A DNA stretch of 64,000 nt from Corynebacterium jeikeium (GTDB lineage Bacteria; Actinomycetota; Actinomycetes; Mycobacteriales; Mycobacteriaceae): NCBI RefSeq assembly GCF_000738175.1, contig NZ_JFCH01000011.1, positions 1-64,000 of the forward strand, written 5' to 3'. The position numbers and the translations under genes are program-made. Numbering within the stretch: position 1 is the first letter of the stretch; every line of letters begins with the position of its first letter. This document shows, one piece after another, positions 26,781-37,400 of this stretch. The notes beneath the pieces were generated by a model. That model had not been told where the DNA came from. It did no database searches and worked only from the letters and a program-made list of their open reading frames with translations.

Positions 26781-27394
26781 ACCAGTTCCGGGAAATTGTT
26801 CGCCACGGAGCCGACCTTCCTGTCCGCCTTCCTGCTGTGTACTTCTGTTGCCTTGTTTGGTGACGCCACCATCTCCGCCCCTGCACCCTTCAACCAAGCA
26901 TCTAGCTCGTCGCCCACCAAGATCCTGGGCATGCGGCTGTGCAGCCACTCGAGGCCGGGCAGGGCTGCGACGGTAATGATGGTGCCGTATAGCTTGCCTT
27001 CCACGGCCTTGCATAGCCCGGCGGCGTACAGGGGATGGCCGTCGGTGGCGGTGGTGAACCAAGGCTGTTTCTTGCCGTCCTCCCCAACGGTCCACTCGTA
27101 CCAGCCGTCCATCGGGAACGCGCATGGCAGAGAGCCGGCAAACAGGGGTTTGGAGAATGCGGTCTCTCCCCGCGCGTTAAAAACCGTCTTCGGCGGATAG
27201 CCCCAGCGTGCGGGGCCGATCGCGGCCTCGTTTCTAAACTCCCGCACGATGGGCACCTCGGTGGTGGGCGCCACGTTGTAGTTGGCGGGCCACTCCCCGG
27301 CCCCGGCGCGGGGTATGCGCGAGGCTCCCAGCCGTCGTTGCAGGTCGCCCGAAAGCTCTTCTAAGGAGCTGAACAAAACGTATCGGCCACACAT
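26762..27394 (-). CDS. SRAP/YedK-type abasic-site protein
   Basis: Protein of 210 residues. The N-terminus MCGRYV places the catalytic Cys2 that forms a thiazolidine link with abasic sites in single-stranded DNA. The Asn in NYNVAPTT and the His in EWLHSRMPRIL complete the family set. It protects DNA at stalled forks. Length is typical. It precedes sigH on the same strand (Rv3226c order), and its 3' end carries the likely sigH promoter. Confidence 0.9.
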   Translation of the reverse strand: MCGRYVLFSSLEELSGDLQRRLGASRIPRAGAGEWPANYNVAPTTEVPIVREFRNEAAIGPARWGYPPKTVFNARGETAFSKPLFAGSLPCAFPMDGWYEWTVGEDGKKQPWFTTATDGHPLYAAGLCKAVEGKLYGTIITVAALPGLEWLHSRMPRILVGDELDAWLKGAGAEMVASPNKATEVHSRKADRKVGSVANNFPELVGMNRR

Positions 27395-27454
27395 ACTCGC
27401 CCATTATGCCCACCCCACACTTCTTTTCCAGCGAAAAAGTGAGACAATGTGGGT

Positions 27455-28756
27455 ATGTCTGCAGGTATGTCTGAACAACTCTGGCCGGCTCCGGTCGCCA
27501 CCGAGCCCGTACAGGCCACCGTGGCTATCCCCGGCTCGAAATCCATCACAAACCGTGCGCTGATCCTCGCCGCACTGGCGGATGCGCCTTCCACCATCAC
27601 CGGCGGTCTGGTCAGTCGCGATACGGAGCTGATGATGTCGGCTCTGCGTTCCATGGGAACTCAGATCCTGTTGAAGAACGACCAAATGTACGTCACCCCG
27701 GCGGAGAAGCTGCACGGCGGTCAGGTGGATTGTGGCCTGGCTGGCACCGTGATGCGCTTCGTCCCGCCAATCGCGGCCTTGGCCACTGGCACGGTTGCTT
27801 TCGACGGTGATGTGGAGGCCCGCCGCCGTCCGATGTCCACCACCCTGAACTCCCTGCGTGCCCTCGGCGCCACCGTGAACACCAGCACCGAGTGCAACCC
27901 GGAGGGGCTGCCCTTCTTCGTGGAGGGTTCCGGGGAGATCCAGGGCGGGGAGATCACCATCGATGCCTCCCAGTCGTCCCAGTTCGTCAGCGGCCTGCTG
28001 CTGGCCGGAGCGCGCTTTACCGAGGGCGTCACCGTTATCCACGAGGGCAACTCCCTGCCCAGCCAGCCCCACGTCGAGATGACAGTGCAGATGCTGCGCG
28101 AGGCCGGGGTGAAGGTGGAGACCTCCTTCAACCGATGGACCGTCCACCCCGGCCCTATCAGGGGCCGCCAGTGGCACGTGGAACCGGACCTGTCGAATGC
28201 CACGCCGTTCATGGCCGCGGGCGTGCTTACCGGCGGTACCGTGCGCATCCAGAACTGGCCCGCCACCACCAACCAGCCGGGCGACCAGTTCCGCCAGATC
28301 CTGCTGGACATGGGCGCGGAGGCGGAGCTAGACGTCCACTACGGCGACCTTGTTGTCTCCGGCACCGGCCGTGTCAACGGGATCACCTGGGACATGCACG
28401 ATATTGGGGAGCTCACCCCCACCGTCGCCGCCCTGGCGGCCCTGGCCGACAGCCCCAGCCACCTCTACGGAATCGCGCACCTGCGCGGGCACGAGACCGA
28501 CCGCCTGCAAGCACTGGCGGATAACATCAACGCCCTCGGCGGCAACGTCGAGCAGACCGCCGACGGACTGATCATCCACCCGGCTGCCCTGGAGGGCGGT
28601 CGCTGGGAGTCCTACGCCGATCACCGCATGGCCACCGCCGGAGCAATCCTGGGCCTCCGCGTCGAGGGCATCGAGGTCTCGGACGTGGACACCACCACCA
28701 AGACCCTCCCCGGCTTCCGCCGCCGCTGGGCACAGCTGCTGGGCCAGGAACGCTAG
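27455..28756 (+). CDS. aroA: 3-phosphoshikimate 1-carboxyvinyltransferase (EPSP synthase)
   Basis: Protein of 433 residues for the sixth step of the shikimate pathway, transferring enolpyruvyl from PEP to shikimate-3-phosphate. Motifs: [17 protein letters not shown] at the N-terminus, [31 protein letters not shown] and [11 protein letters not shown]. The start is uncertain between GTG 27449, ATG 27455 and ATG 27467. None has a good ribosome site, but GACAAT at 27443-27448 looks like a -10 box that would start RNA at the ATG at 27455, making a leaderless message. The stop is directly followed by rsgA. Confidence 0.93.
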   Translation: MSAGMSEQLWPAPVATEPVQATVAIPGSKSITNRALILAALADAPSTITGGLVSRDTELMMSALRSMGTQILLKNDQMYVTPAEKLHGGQVDCGLAGTVMRFVPPIAALATGTVAFDGDVEARRRPMSTTLNSLRALGATVNTSTECNPEGLPFFVEGSGEIQGGEITIDASQSSQFVSGLLLAGARFTEGVTVIHEGNSLPSQPHVEMTVQMLREAGVKVETSFNRWTVHPGPIRGRQWHVEPDLSNATPFMAAGVLTGGTVRIQNWPATTNQPGDQFRQILLDMGAEAELDVHYGDLVVSGTGRVNGITWDMHDIGELTPTVAALAALADSPSHLYGIAHLRGHETDRLQALADNINALGGNVEQTADGLIIHPAALEGGRWESYADHRMATAGAILGLRVEGIEVSDVDTTTKTLPGFRRRWAQLLGQER

Positions 28757-29764
28757 ATGGGGCGAAGGCACAGCAACGCCCACCACTGGGACGAATCCGA
28801 CGTTCGCGTCCGCCCCGGCAAGGGCTCCCGCCCACGGACCAAGGATCGGCCGAGCCATAAAAACGCCAAGCGGGGCATGGTCATCTCCAAGGACCGCGGC
28901 CGCTGGGGCGTGGTGCTAGACGAAGACGGCACCCTCGTCACCTGCATGCGCGCCCGCGAGATGGGACGCACCAACGTGGTCGTCGGAGACCACGTCGGTG
29001 TGGTCGGCGATACCTCCGGCAAGAAGGACACCCTGGCGCGCATCGTGCGGCTCGAAGACCGCACCTCCATTCTGCGCCGCACTGCGGACGACACGGACTC
29101 TTTCGAGCGGATCGTCGTGGCCAATGCGGACTACCTGCTGATCGTCAGCGCCGTGGCCGATCCGCCGCCGCGCACCGGCTTCGTGGAACGCGCCCTCATC
29201 GCCGCCTTCGTCGGCGGCCTCACCCCGCTGGTCTGCCTCACCAAATCCGACCTCGCCGACCCCAGCGCCTTCGCCGCCGAGTTCCGCGATCTCGACGTAG
29301 AGGTCCTCACCACCGGCGTCAGCGACTCCCTGGACGAACTCACCGAGCACATCACGGGCAAGGTCAGCGCCCTCGTCGGCCACTCCGGGGTGGGCAAATC
29401 CACCCTGTTTAACCGCCTCATCCCCGACGCGGAACGCGCCACCGGGAAAGTCAGCGGGGTGGGCAAAGGCCGGCACACCTCCACCCAGTCCGTAGCGCTC
29501 CAGTTGCCCGCGGGCGGCTGGATTATCGACACTCCGGGCATCCGCAGCCTGGGGCTGGCACACGTCGACCCGGACACCGTAGTGGACGTCTTCGAAGACC
29601 TCCGCGAGGTCACCGGAGATTGCCCCCGCGGCTGCACGCACATGGGGCCGCCCGCCGACCCGGAGTGCGCCCTAGATACCCTCACCGGTGCCTCCGCCCG
29701 GCGCGTCACCGCGATCCGCCACCTGCTGGAGGCCCTGCGCAGCAACAACGAGTGGGAAATGTAG
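28757..29764 (+). CDS. rsgA: Ribosome small-subunit GTPase RsgA
   Basis: Protein of 335 residues that matures the 30S subunit. An OB-fold region (about residues 38-105) is followed by a circularly permuted GTPase: G4 TKSD, then G1 GHSGVGKST, then G3 DTPGI. The C-terminal zinc knuckle is C-x-rich (DCPRGCTHMGPPADPEC). It starts immediately after the aroA stop with no gap, so translation is coupled. The same pair occurs in M. tuberculosis (Rv3227-Rv3228). Confidence 0.94.
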   Translation: MGRRHSNAHHWDESDVRVRPGKGSRPRTKDRPSHKNAKRGMVISKDRGRWGVVLDEDGTLVTCMRAREMGRTNVVVGDHVGVVGDTSGKKDTLARIVRLEDRTSILRRTADDTDSFERIVVANADYLLIVSAVADPPPRTGFVERALIAAFVGGLTPLVCLTKSDLADPSAFAAEFRDLDVEVLTTGVSDSLDELTEHITGKVSALVGHSGVGKSTLFNRLIPDAERATGKVSGVGKGRHTSTQSVALQLPAGGWIIDTPGIRSLGLAHVDPDTVVDVFEDLREVTGDCPRGCTHMGPPADPECALDTLTGASARRVTAIRHLLEALRSNNEWEM

Positions 29765-29772
29765 CTAACCTG

Positions 29773-30279
29773 CTACATCAGATCCACCAGGAACGGCAGC
29801 TCCTTCGCGTCGTACCAGCTCATCAGGTTGTCCTCGCAGTCCCCCAGCGCGAACTCCGCGTCCTCATCCCCCAGGTCAGCTGCGTCGATGCACTCGATCG
29901 CTTTCGCCGTGGCGGCCTCCGCGTCGGCGTCATCGACATGGATCGCCAACAACTGCTGCACCTTCACAACCGCCGGGTCCAGCCGCACCACGGACTCGCC
30001 GTCGGCCGGCGCCAAAGTAACCGCCGAGTCGTCGATCTCCGCGCTGATCACCACGCGCCGGTGCGGAAAGCGCTCCTCCCCGCCCGCGCTCAGCAGGCGC
30101 AGCGAGGCCCGCGCGGCATCCAGGAAAGCTGTGTACGCCAGCTCCTCCTCGTCGCCGCCGGTGTAGAACTCCCGCACCGCCGGGGTCAGGGCAAAGCCAA
30201 CCGCAGACCGCACCGGGTGCTCTCCCTGCTCCGCAAGGGTGCCCAGCATGTCAAAGGTCGCGGGAATGTACACCAACAT
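29773..30279 (-). CDS. DUF6912-family conserved protein
   Basis: Protein of 168 residues, acidic and cytoplasmic, resembling Rv3231c and the DUF6912 family. The N-terminus MLVYIPATFDMLGTL and the alanine/acid-rich core have no catalytic motif I can name. It is 3 bp after the HAD-like gene on the same strand, so they form a two-gene unit. Function unknown. Confidence 0.72.
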   Translation of the reverse strand: MLVYIPATFDMLGTLAEQGEHPVRSAVGFALTPAVREFYTGGDEEELAYTAFLDAARASLRLLSAGGEERFPHRRVVISAEIDDSAVTLAPADGESVVRLDPAVVKVQQLLAIHVDDADAEAATAKAIECIDAADLGDEDAEFALGDCEDNLMSWYDAKELPFLVDLM

Positions 30280-30282
30280 GGT

Positions 30283-30693
30283 TTAGAACTCTCCCTCCAG
30301 CTCGAACACGCCGGTGATCTCCACCACCGCGCGGTCGAACTGCTGGTAGTAAATGCCAATCAGGCCGGCATCCACGGCGCCGCGAATGTTCAGGATGTTG
30401 TCGTCCACCAGCACCAGATCCTGCTGCGGCAGGTCCAGGCGGTCGGCGGTGATACGGAAGATCTCCTCCGAGGGCTTCTCCGCCCCAACCTCGCCGGAAA
30501 GCACCACGGCATCCACGTAGCCGCCCTCCAGCCACGTGCGGATGGGGGCAGCTCCCGCCCCGCCCGGATCGTTGGAAAGAATCGCCGTGGCAATGCCCTC
30601 CGCTCGCGCTGCTGCCAGCAGCTTACGCCACCGCCTGCGGTCTTCCTCGGCACCGTCCAACACTCCGCAATAATCAACTACTAGTCCACGCAT
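30283..30693 (-). CDS. Small HAD-like protein with altered motif I
   Basis: Protein of 136 residues with the order of HAD motifs: I VVDYCGVLDG (nucleophile Asp7), II LSNDPGG, III EKPSEE, IV LVDDN. The second Asp of motif I (D-x-D), which acts as acid/base in phosphatases, is Cys9 here. There is little room for a cap domain. It may be a phosphatase with changed chemistry or a binding protein. It shares an upstream region of about 136 bp with the divergent Rv3235-like gene. Confidence 0.78.
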   Translation of the reverse strand: MRGLVVDYCGVLDGAEEDRRRWRKLLAAARAEGIATAILSNDPGGAGAAPIRTWLEGGYVDAVVLSGEVGAEKPSEEIFRITADRLDLPQQDLVLVDDNILNIRGAVDAGLIGIYYQQFDRAVVEITGVFELEGEF

Positions 30694-30725
30694 GCCCTAT
30701 ATTCTGCCATCTTTTCGCCCTCCGG

Positions 30726-30739
30726 CGCCCCGCGGGGCG
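30726..30739. promoter_or_regulatory. 14-bp palindrome in a divergent promoter region
   Basis: CGCCCCGCGGGGCG is a perfect palindrome between the HAD-like gene and the Rv3235-like gene, just before a TATAGT hexamer that could be a rightward -10 box. Candidate operator; a chance GC-rich dyad is possible. Confidence 0.4.
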
Positions 30740-30829
30740 TGCACTTCGCTATAGTTATGCCCGTATGGCGCCTTCGGGGGAACGCACCGTACAGCTTCAC
30801 TGGCATGAACAACAGGGGGATTTTCTTTC

Positions 30830-31330
30830 GTGACCACTTCAACTACCACGCGCCCACTTCCGGACTTCGTGTTCCTGCGCCCACCCACCCCGGCCGTCGC
30901 TGTGCAGGCCGCCGAGGAGGAGGTCACTGATTCTTTTCGGGACGTCAACACCCCACCGCCCCAGCGCATCGCGCAGATCGTAAAAATGTGGCTGGAGGCT
31001 TTGGAAGGCCGCCGTCCGATCGACCATTTGCGCCGCGCGCCCTTCGGCGAGCGCGTGCTAGAGCAACTGCGCGTCCGCCGGCACGTGCGGCCAGAACCGA
31101 CGAGTGGGCGGGTGGAAAAGGGGGCGTCAATAATAAGCCTGCACATCCAGCCCAGCGCGGGCGATTGCGTCCGCTTTTGTGCATCGGTGCAGATGGGCGA
31201 CAGGGTGCGGGCCATTGCGGGCAGCATGTCGCAGCACACGCAAAAGCGCCGCGCGGAGCTGCATCAACTGCACAGCTCCGCGCGGCGCGGGGTCAAGGTC
31301 TGGGCGATCGATAGCCTCAGCTTGATCTAG
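30830..31330 (+). CDS. Rv3235-family conserved protein
   Basis: Protein of 166 residues starting from GTG (MTTSTTTRPLPDFVFLRPP). The N-terminus is polar and Pro/Thr-rich, then a helix region (RIAQIVKMWLEALEGRRPIDHL) and a C-terminal part of short strands. Homologues lie beside secA in Corynebacteriales. It is not a TonB protein despite some database names. Role unknown. Converges with secA, with 3 bp between the stops. Confidence 0.72.
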   Translation: MTTSTTTRPLPDFVFLRPPTPAVAVQAAEEEVTDSFRDVNTPPPQRIAQIVKMWLEALEGRRPIDHLRRAPFGERVLEQLRVRRHVRPEPTSGRVEKGASIISLHIQPSAGDCVRFCASVQMGDRVRAIAGSMSQHTQKRRAELHQLHSSARRGVKVWAIDSLSLI

Positions 31331-31333
31331 CTC

Positions 31334-33937
<2,604 letters not shown>

Positions 33938-34066
33938 GCTGATGCTGTCCTTTGCTCGATTTCTAAAACTGGTTAGCTAACTTGTCGGCTTCGGATAATC
34001 CTACCCCCACCCCCAAGGCCGGGGGCAACTACACCCGGCAAGTCCGGGCATAATCCAGACATAAAT

Positions 34067-34100
34067 AGCCGGCCCCCACGGGTTAGTCGTGGGGCCGGCT
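34067..34100 (-). terminator. Terminator downstream of hpf
   Basis: Very GC-rich stem AGCCGGCCCCACG/CGTGGGGGCCGGCT with a small loop, followed on the minus strand by TATTTATG. It separates hpf from secA. Confidence 0.85.
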
Positions 34101-34130
34101 GATGGGTTGAAGACGGATTAGAGAAAGGGG

Positions 34131-34835
34131 TTACTTCTCTGCGTCCTTTTCCGCTGCCTTCTCCTCCAGGGTGATCAGGCCGTAGTCGAAAGCGTGGCGA
34201 CGGTACACCACGGACGGCTGGCCGGTCTCCTCGTTGATGAACAGGAAGAAGTCGTGACCCACGAGCTCCATCTCGCTCAGCGCCTGGTCAACGCTGATCG
34301 GAGCGGCCTTGTGCACCTTCTTGCGCACGATCTGGCCGGGCTTGAACTGATCCTCGTAGGGATCAACGTCGTACGGGCCGACCTCCTCCGGCTTGGTCTC
34401 CGCCTTCGGCTGTGCCTCTTCCACCAGGCTGGCAGCTGCCTCGCCCATGGACATCGGAGCGCGGTGGCCGGAACGGGCGATCTTGCGACGCGCCTTCACC
34501 TTGCGCAGGGAGCGCTCCATGCGGCCAACGGCGACCTCGAGGGCAGCGTAGAAGGAATCTTCCTTAGCTTCTGCGCGAGCGATGTGGCCCTTGCCGGTTG
34601 CGGTGATCTGAAGGCGATCCTGCTGGTCACCACGGCGCGGGTTGGGCTCGTGCTGCAGCTCCACGTGGAAGAACGTGAGGGTCGGGTCCAGGCGCTCGAT
34701 CTTCGCGAGCTTGCCCTTGACGCGGTCTGCGAAGTGCTCCGGCACCTCAACGTTGCGCCCAGTGATCTCTACGCCTGCCTCGGGTGCAGCAAGTTCCTCG
34801 TTGCCAAAGTCGGACGAGTTTTTGCCGGTCGACAT
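34131..34835 (-). CDS. hpf: Long-form ribosome hibernation promoting factor
   Basis: Protein of 234 residues that pairs ribosomes in stationary phase. The N-terminal S30AE/RaiA domain (about residues 22-120, ITGRNVEVPEHFADRVKGKLAKIERLDP...RRGDQQDRLQITATGKGHIARAEAKEDSFYAALEVAVGRMERSLRK) is joined by a charged linker to the C-terminal dimer domain (about 165-225, VRKKVHKAAPISVDQALSEMELVGHDFFLFINEETGQPSVVYRR). Longer forms like this make 100S dimers. A large dyad overlaps its likely promoter. Confidence 0.92.
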   Translation of the reverse strand: MSTGKNSSDFGNEELAAPEAGVEITGRNVEVPEHFADRVKGKLAKIERLDPTLTFFHVELQHEPNPRRGDQQDRLQITATGKGHIARAEAKEDSFYAALEVAVGRMERSLRKVKARRKIARSGHRAPMSMGEAAASLVEEAQPKAETKPEEVGPYDVDPYEDQFKPGQIVRKKVHKAAPISVDQALSEMELVGHDFFLFINEETGQPSVVYRRHAFDYGLITLEEKAAEKDAEK

Positions 34836-34890
34836 TGCTCAACCTCCAAAGTCATTCACCGCCAGAATCGGGCCGGATTACCCACCTTCC

Positions 34891-34930
34891 AACGGCGATC
34901 GTTCCAATTCCTAGTCTACCTATCGCCGTT
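34891..34930. promoter_or_regulatory. Inverted repeat around the likely hpf promoter
   Basis: AACGGCGAT at 34891-34899 pairs perfectly with ATCGCCGTT at 34922-34930. On the minus strand TAGACT, a plausible -10 hexamer, lies between the arms. There is no U-tract, so a terminator is unlikely; two half-sites for a regulator are possible. Confidence 0.5.
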
Positions 34931-34965
34931 GCTGCACTTGTGCATATACCCCTTATTTATGTGAA

Positions 34966-35649
34966 CTACGCGCCAGCCAATACCAGCGCCAATCGCGGCC
35001 GCACTCCCCGCGCCGACAGAGCCAGCGCAAACTGCGCTGTTGTGGCGCCCGTAGTGCACACGTCATCGACAATCACAACCTCCCCCACCCCGCGCAATCG
35101 CCCGACCGCCGCCGAGTCAAACAGGATACTGCTGGCCACGTTCTCGCGACGCTGGTGACGGTCCAGCCCCACCGAATCCACACTCGCCTCGCTCAGCCAC
35201 GCCACCGGGTGGACCTCCACTCCGGGATACATCGCTGCGGCGGCGTGGCAGAAGCGGGTAACGATGTCCCCACCGCGCTTCCGCGCCGCCGATTTCCGGG
35301 TGGGGGCGGGCACCAGAACCACCCTCCCCAAACGCGGATCCGGCACCAATCCTAAGCCGCTGACGTGCAGAATCCCGGCGGCCAGCACCCTGCCGGCGAC
35401 GTCTATGGCCGCCGGCCGCAGTCGCTCCTTGGCGCTGAGAATAAGCATCCGCCGCGCGCCGCCGTACACCCCGGCGGCGAAAACCGGCACTGCCGCCACC
35501 CGCGGCTGCCAGCGCTGCCAGCGCTCCATCAACTGCAGTCCGCAGGCCTCGCACAGTTGTCCACCGGTCACCGCCCCACAACACACGCAGTCCGCCCGCC
35601 ACACCAGCCCGGCGAGCGCACCGAAGTCCCCCTTAATCCCCACGGTCAC
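34966..35649 (-). CDS. comF: ComF-family phosphoribosyltransferase-like protein
   Basis: Protein of 227 residues. An N-terminal zinc-finger-like Cys set (CVCCGAV, LCEACG; residues about 21-36) is followed by a phosphoribosyltransferase fold with the PRPP loop VVIVDDVCTTGATT near 190. ComF proteins support DNA uptake in competent bacteria; no other competence gene is visible here. It starts six bases after the lpqB stop and is probably cotranscribed. Confidence 0.85.
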   Translation of the reverse strand: MTVGIKGDFGALAGLVWRADCVCCGAVTGGQLCEACGLQLMERWQRWQPRVAAVPVFAAGVYGGARRMLILSAKERLRPAAIDVAGRVLAAGILHVSGLGLVPDPRLGRVVLVPAPTRKSAARKRGGDIVTRFCHAAAAMYPGVEVHPVAWLSEASVDSVGLDRHQRRENVASSILFDSAAVGRLRGVGEVVIVDDVCTTGATTAQFALALSARGVRPRLALVLAGA

Positions 35650-35654
35650 TCAGC

Positions 35655-37400
35655 TTAGTCGGCCAGTACCGGGGTTGCCCGCTTTCCTTGCATGGTCGGC
35701 ACTTCGCGCCAGAAGCGCGACTCCTCAGACGTGATGTCGAACTGCATCAACGCATTCACGTCCGTGACGTAGATCTTGCTGCCGTCCGTGGCCACCGAGA
35801 CCACCGGGGCGGATAGGTTGCGGCCCGTGATCTGCTGCGAATAGGATCCGTCGACCTCGATGTCCCACACCGGGGCGTCGTTGGCGCGCGTGCCCACCAG
35901 CACTGATCCGTCATCAGACCAGTCGGCGCTGACCGCAGTGTCCCCCACTGCGTGGCCGATCTCCACCGGCGCGCCCAGCCGCTTCGTGCCATCGTCGGTC
36001 GTCTCCAGCGTCACCACGTAAACCCGTCCATTCACGATCATCACGGCACGGGCACCATCGTGCGACACTCGGAATACGCTTATGCGCTTCTCGTCCCCGT
36101 CGATCATTTTCATCGTGGAGCTATCCACCTTCCGCTCCCCCACAGAGCCGGTCTCCGGGTTGCGAGTGATCTCTGTGATCCGCTCGCCATCGGCCACCAC
36201 GTAGGCCGATGTGGCATCCAGGCCCCAGGTCGGGCGAGTCAGCGAATCCGCCTGCACGGAGCTCACCGGCTGGTCCTCCTTCGCCCCGATCATCAGCTGG
36301 CGTGGTTCATCGCCACGTCCGGTCACGGCTGCGAAGACCTCGTCCCGCGGGCTGAGGGCCACGGACTCGACATACTGCTGTGTAAGCCATCCCTCCAGCT
36401 TCTTCGTCCGCGTTCCATCCTGCTGGTAGATGTCGCCCCCGGACACGGCGCGCAGCGGCGCCTGAACCTGCACATTCGGGTCGTATTGTGAGAGATCCTG
36501 CACCAGCCACTTGCCGTGCGAGTCATCGCTCATGGGCGTGCCGTCCGCCGTGAGCTCATAGGGTCCACGGACCTCGGATCCCGCCAGCGTCCACACCACT
36601 TGTGCCGCCAGCAGCCGACGCGCATCAGCGGACAGTTCCTGCAGGCCGGTGAAGTGTACGGCGGGGTCTCCTTCGTCGTCCTTGGAGACTTGGGCGGTGG
36701 CGTCCTTAGGAATAAGGTTTCGCACCGCCTTCTTTAAACGATCCTGCGGGCCCGCAACCAACAACGAGACCAGAGAGGCGGCAGTGGACTGCTGTCCGGT
36801 GTAGATCCACCGGCGGTCCGGCACCAGCGCCCGGCCGTTGAAGTCCGGGAAGTAGATGTTGCGCGCGCGATAGGTGCCCACGAAGTCCTGCCGATCCAGC
36901 ACCACGACGTTCGGCAGGTTGCTGATGCGCCACTGGCCGTCGACGTTTTGCATCTCGTAGCTGGTCTCGAACGCGCTGTACTGCGGGTCGAACACTCCAC
37001 CCACGCCCAGCGTGCCAACGATGTTGCCGCGCACGCGGTAGGTGATCTTTGAATCATTGCCCGGGCCGTCGGAGGCAATGTCGATCCGGTCCAGCACCAT
37101 CGTCGGCGCATCGGACTGCCACCGCCCCTGCATGCCGCCGGTGAGGAACCTCTTCGCCGCCTGGTGGTTGCGCAGCGGGTGGGCGCTGGCGGTGAAGAAA
37201 TCGCGCAGCAGCAGGTCGGAGGGCTGCCCATCGGTCGGGGTCGGTGCCTCTTGCCCGCTGGGCGCCGGAGCGTAACTGGAGATCGCCTCGGGGTTGGTAT
37301 CGTCCGGCAGGGTCGAGCACGACGCCAGAAGTCCCAGCCCGGTCATCGCGGACAGTACCTTTTTGACCTTTGTGACCTTTGTGGTCTTGTTACTCATCAT
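35655..37400 (-). CDS. lpqB: Lipoprotein LpqB, partner of MtrAB
   Basis: Protein of 581 residues. A lipoprotein signal ends in the lipobox LLASC with the lipidated Cys28. The outer part has a GerMN-like domain (about 60-290) and a C-terminal propeller-like half (about 320-580). LpqB binds the MtrB sensor outside the cell. Its first ATG lies inside the end of mtrB (11-base overlap), so translation is linked. Confidence 0.93.
   Translation of the reverse strand: MMSNKTTKVTKVKKVLSAMTGLGLLASCSTLPDDTNPEAISSYAPAPSGQEAPTPTDGQPSDLLLRDFFTASAHPLRNHQAAKRFLTGGMQGRWQSDAPTMVLDRIDIASDGPGNDSKITYRVRGNIVGTLGVGGVFDPQYSAFETSYEMQNVDGQWRISNLPNVVVLDRQDFVGTYRARNIYFPDFNGRALVPDRRWIYTGQQSTAASLVSLLVAGPQDRLKKAVRNLIPKDATAQVSKDDEGDPAVHFTGLQELSADARRLLAAQVVWTLAGSEVRGPYELTADGTPMSDDSHGKWLVQDLSQYDPNVQVQAPLRAVSGGDIYQQDGTRTKKLEGWLTQQYVESVALSPRDEVFAAVTGRGDEPRQLMIGAKEDQPVSSVQADSLTRPTWGLDATSAYVVADGERITEITRNPETGSVGERKVDSSTMKMIDGDEKRISVFRVSHDGARAVMIVNGRVYVVTLETTDDGTKRLGAPVEIGHAVGDTAVSADWSDDGSVLVGTRANDAPVWDIEVDGSYSQQITGRNLSAPVVSVATDGSKIYVTDVNALMQFDITSEESRFWREVPTMQGKRATPVLAD

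Noticed and set aside
33972-33981. GTTAGCTAAC palindrome before secA
   Set aside because: Short and AT-rich; such a 10-bp dyad is likely by chance in 64 kb.
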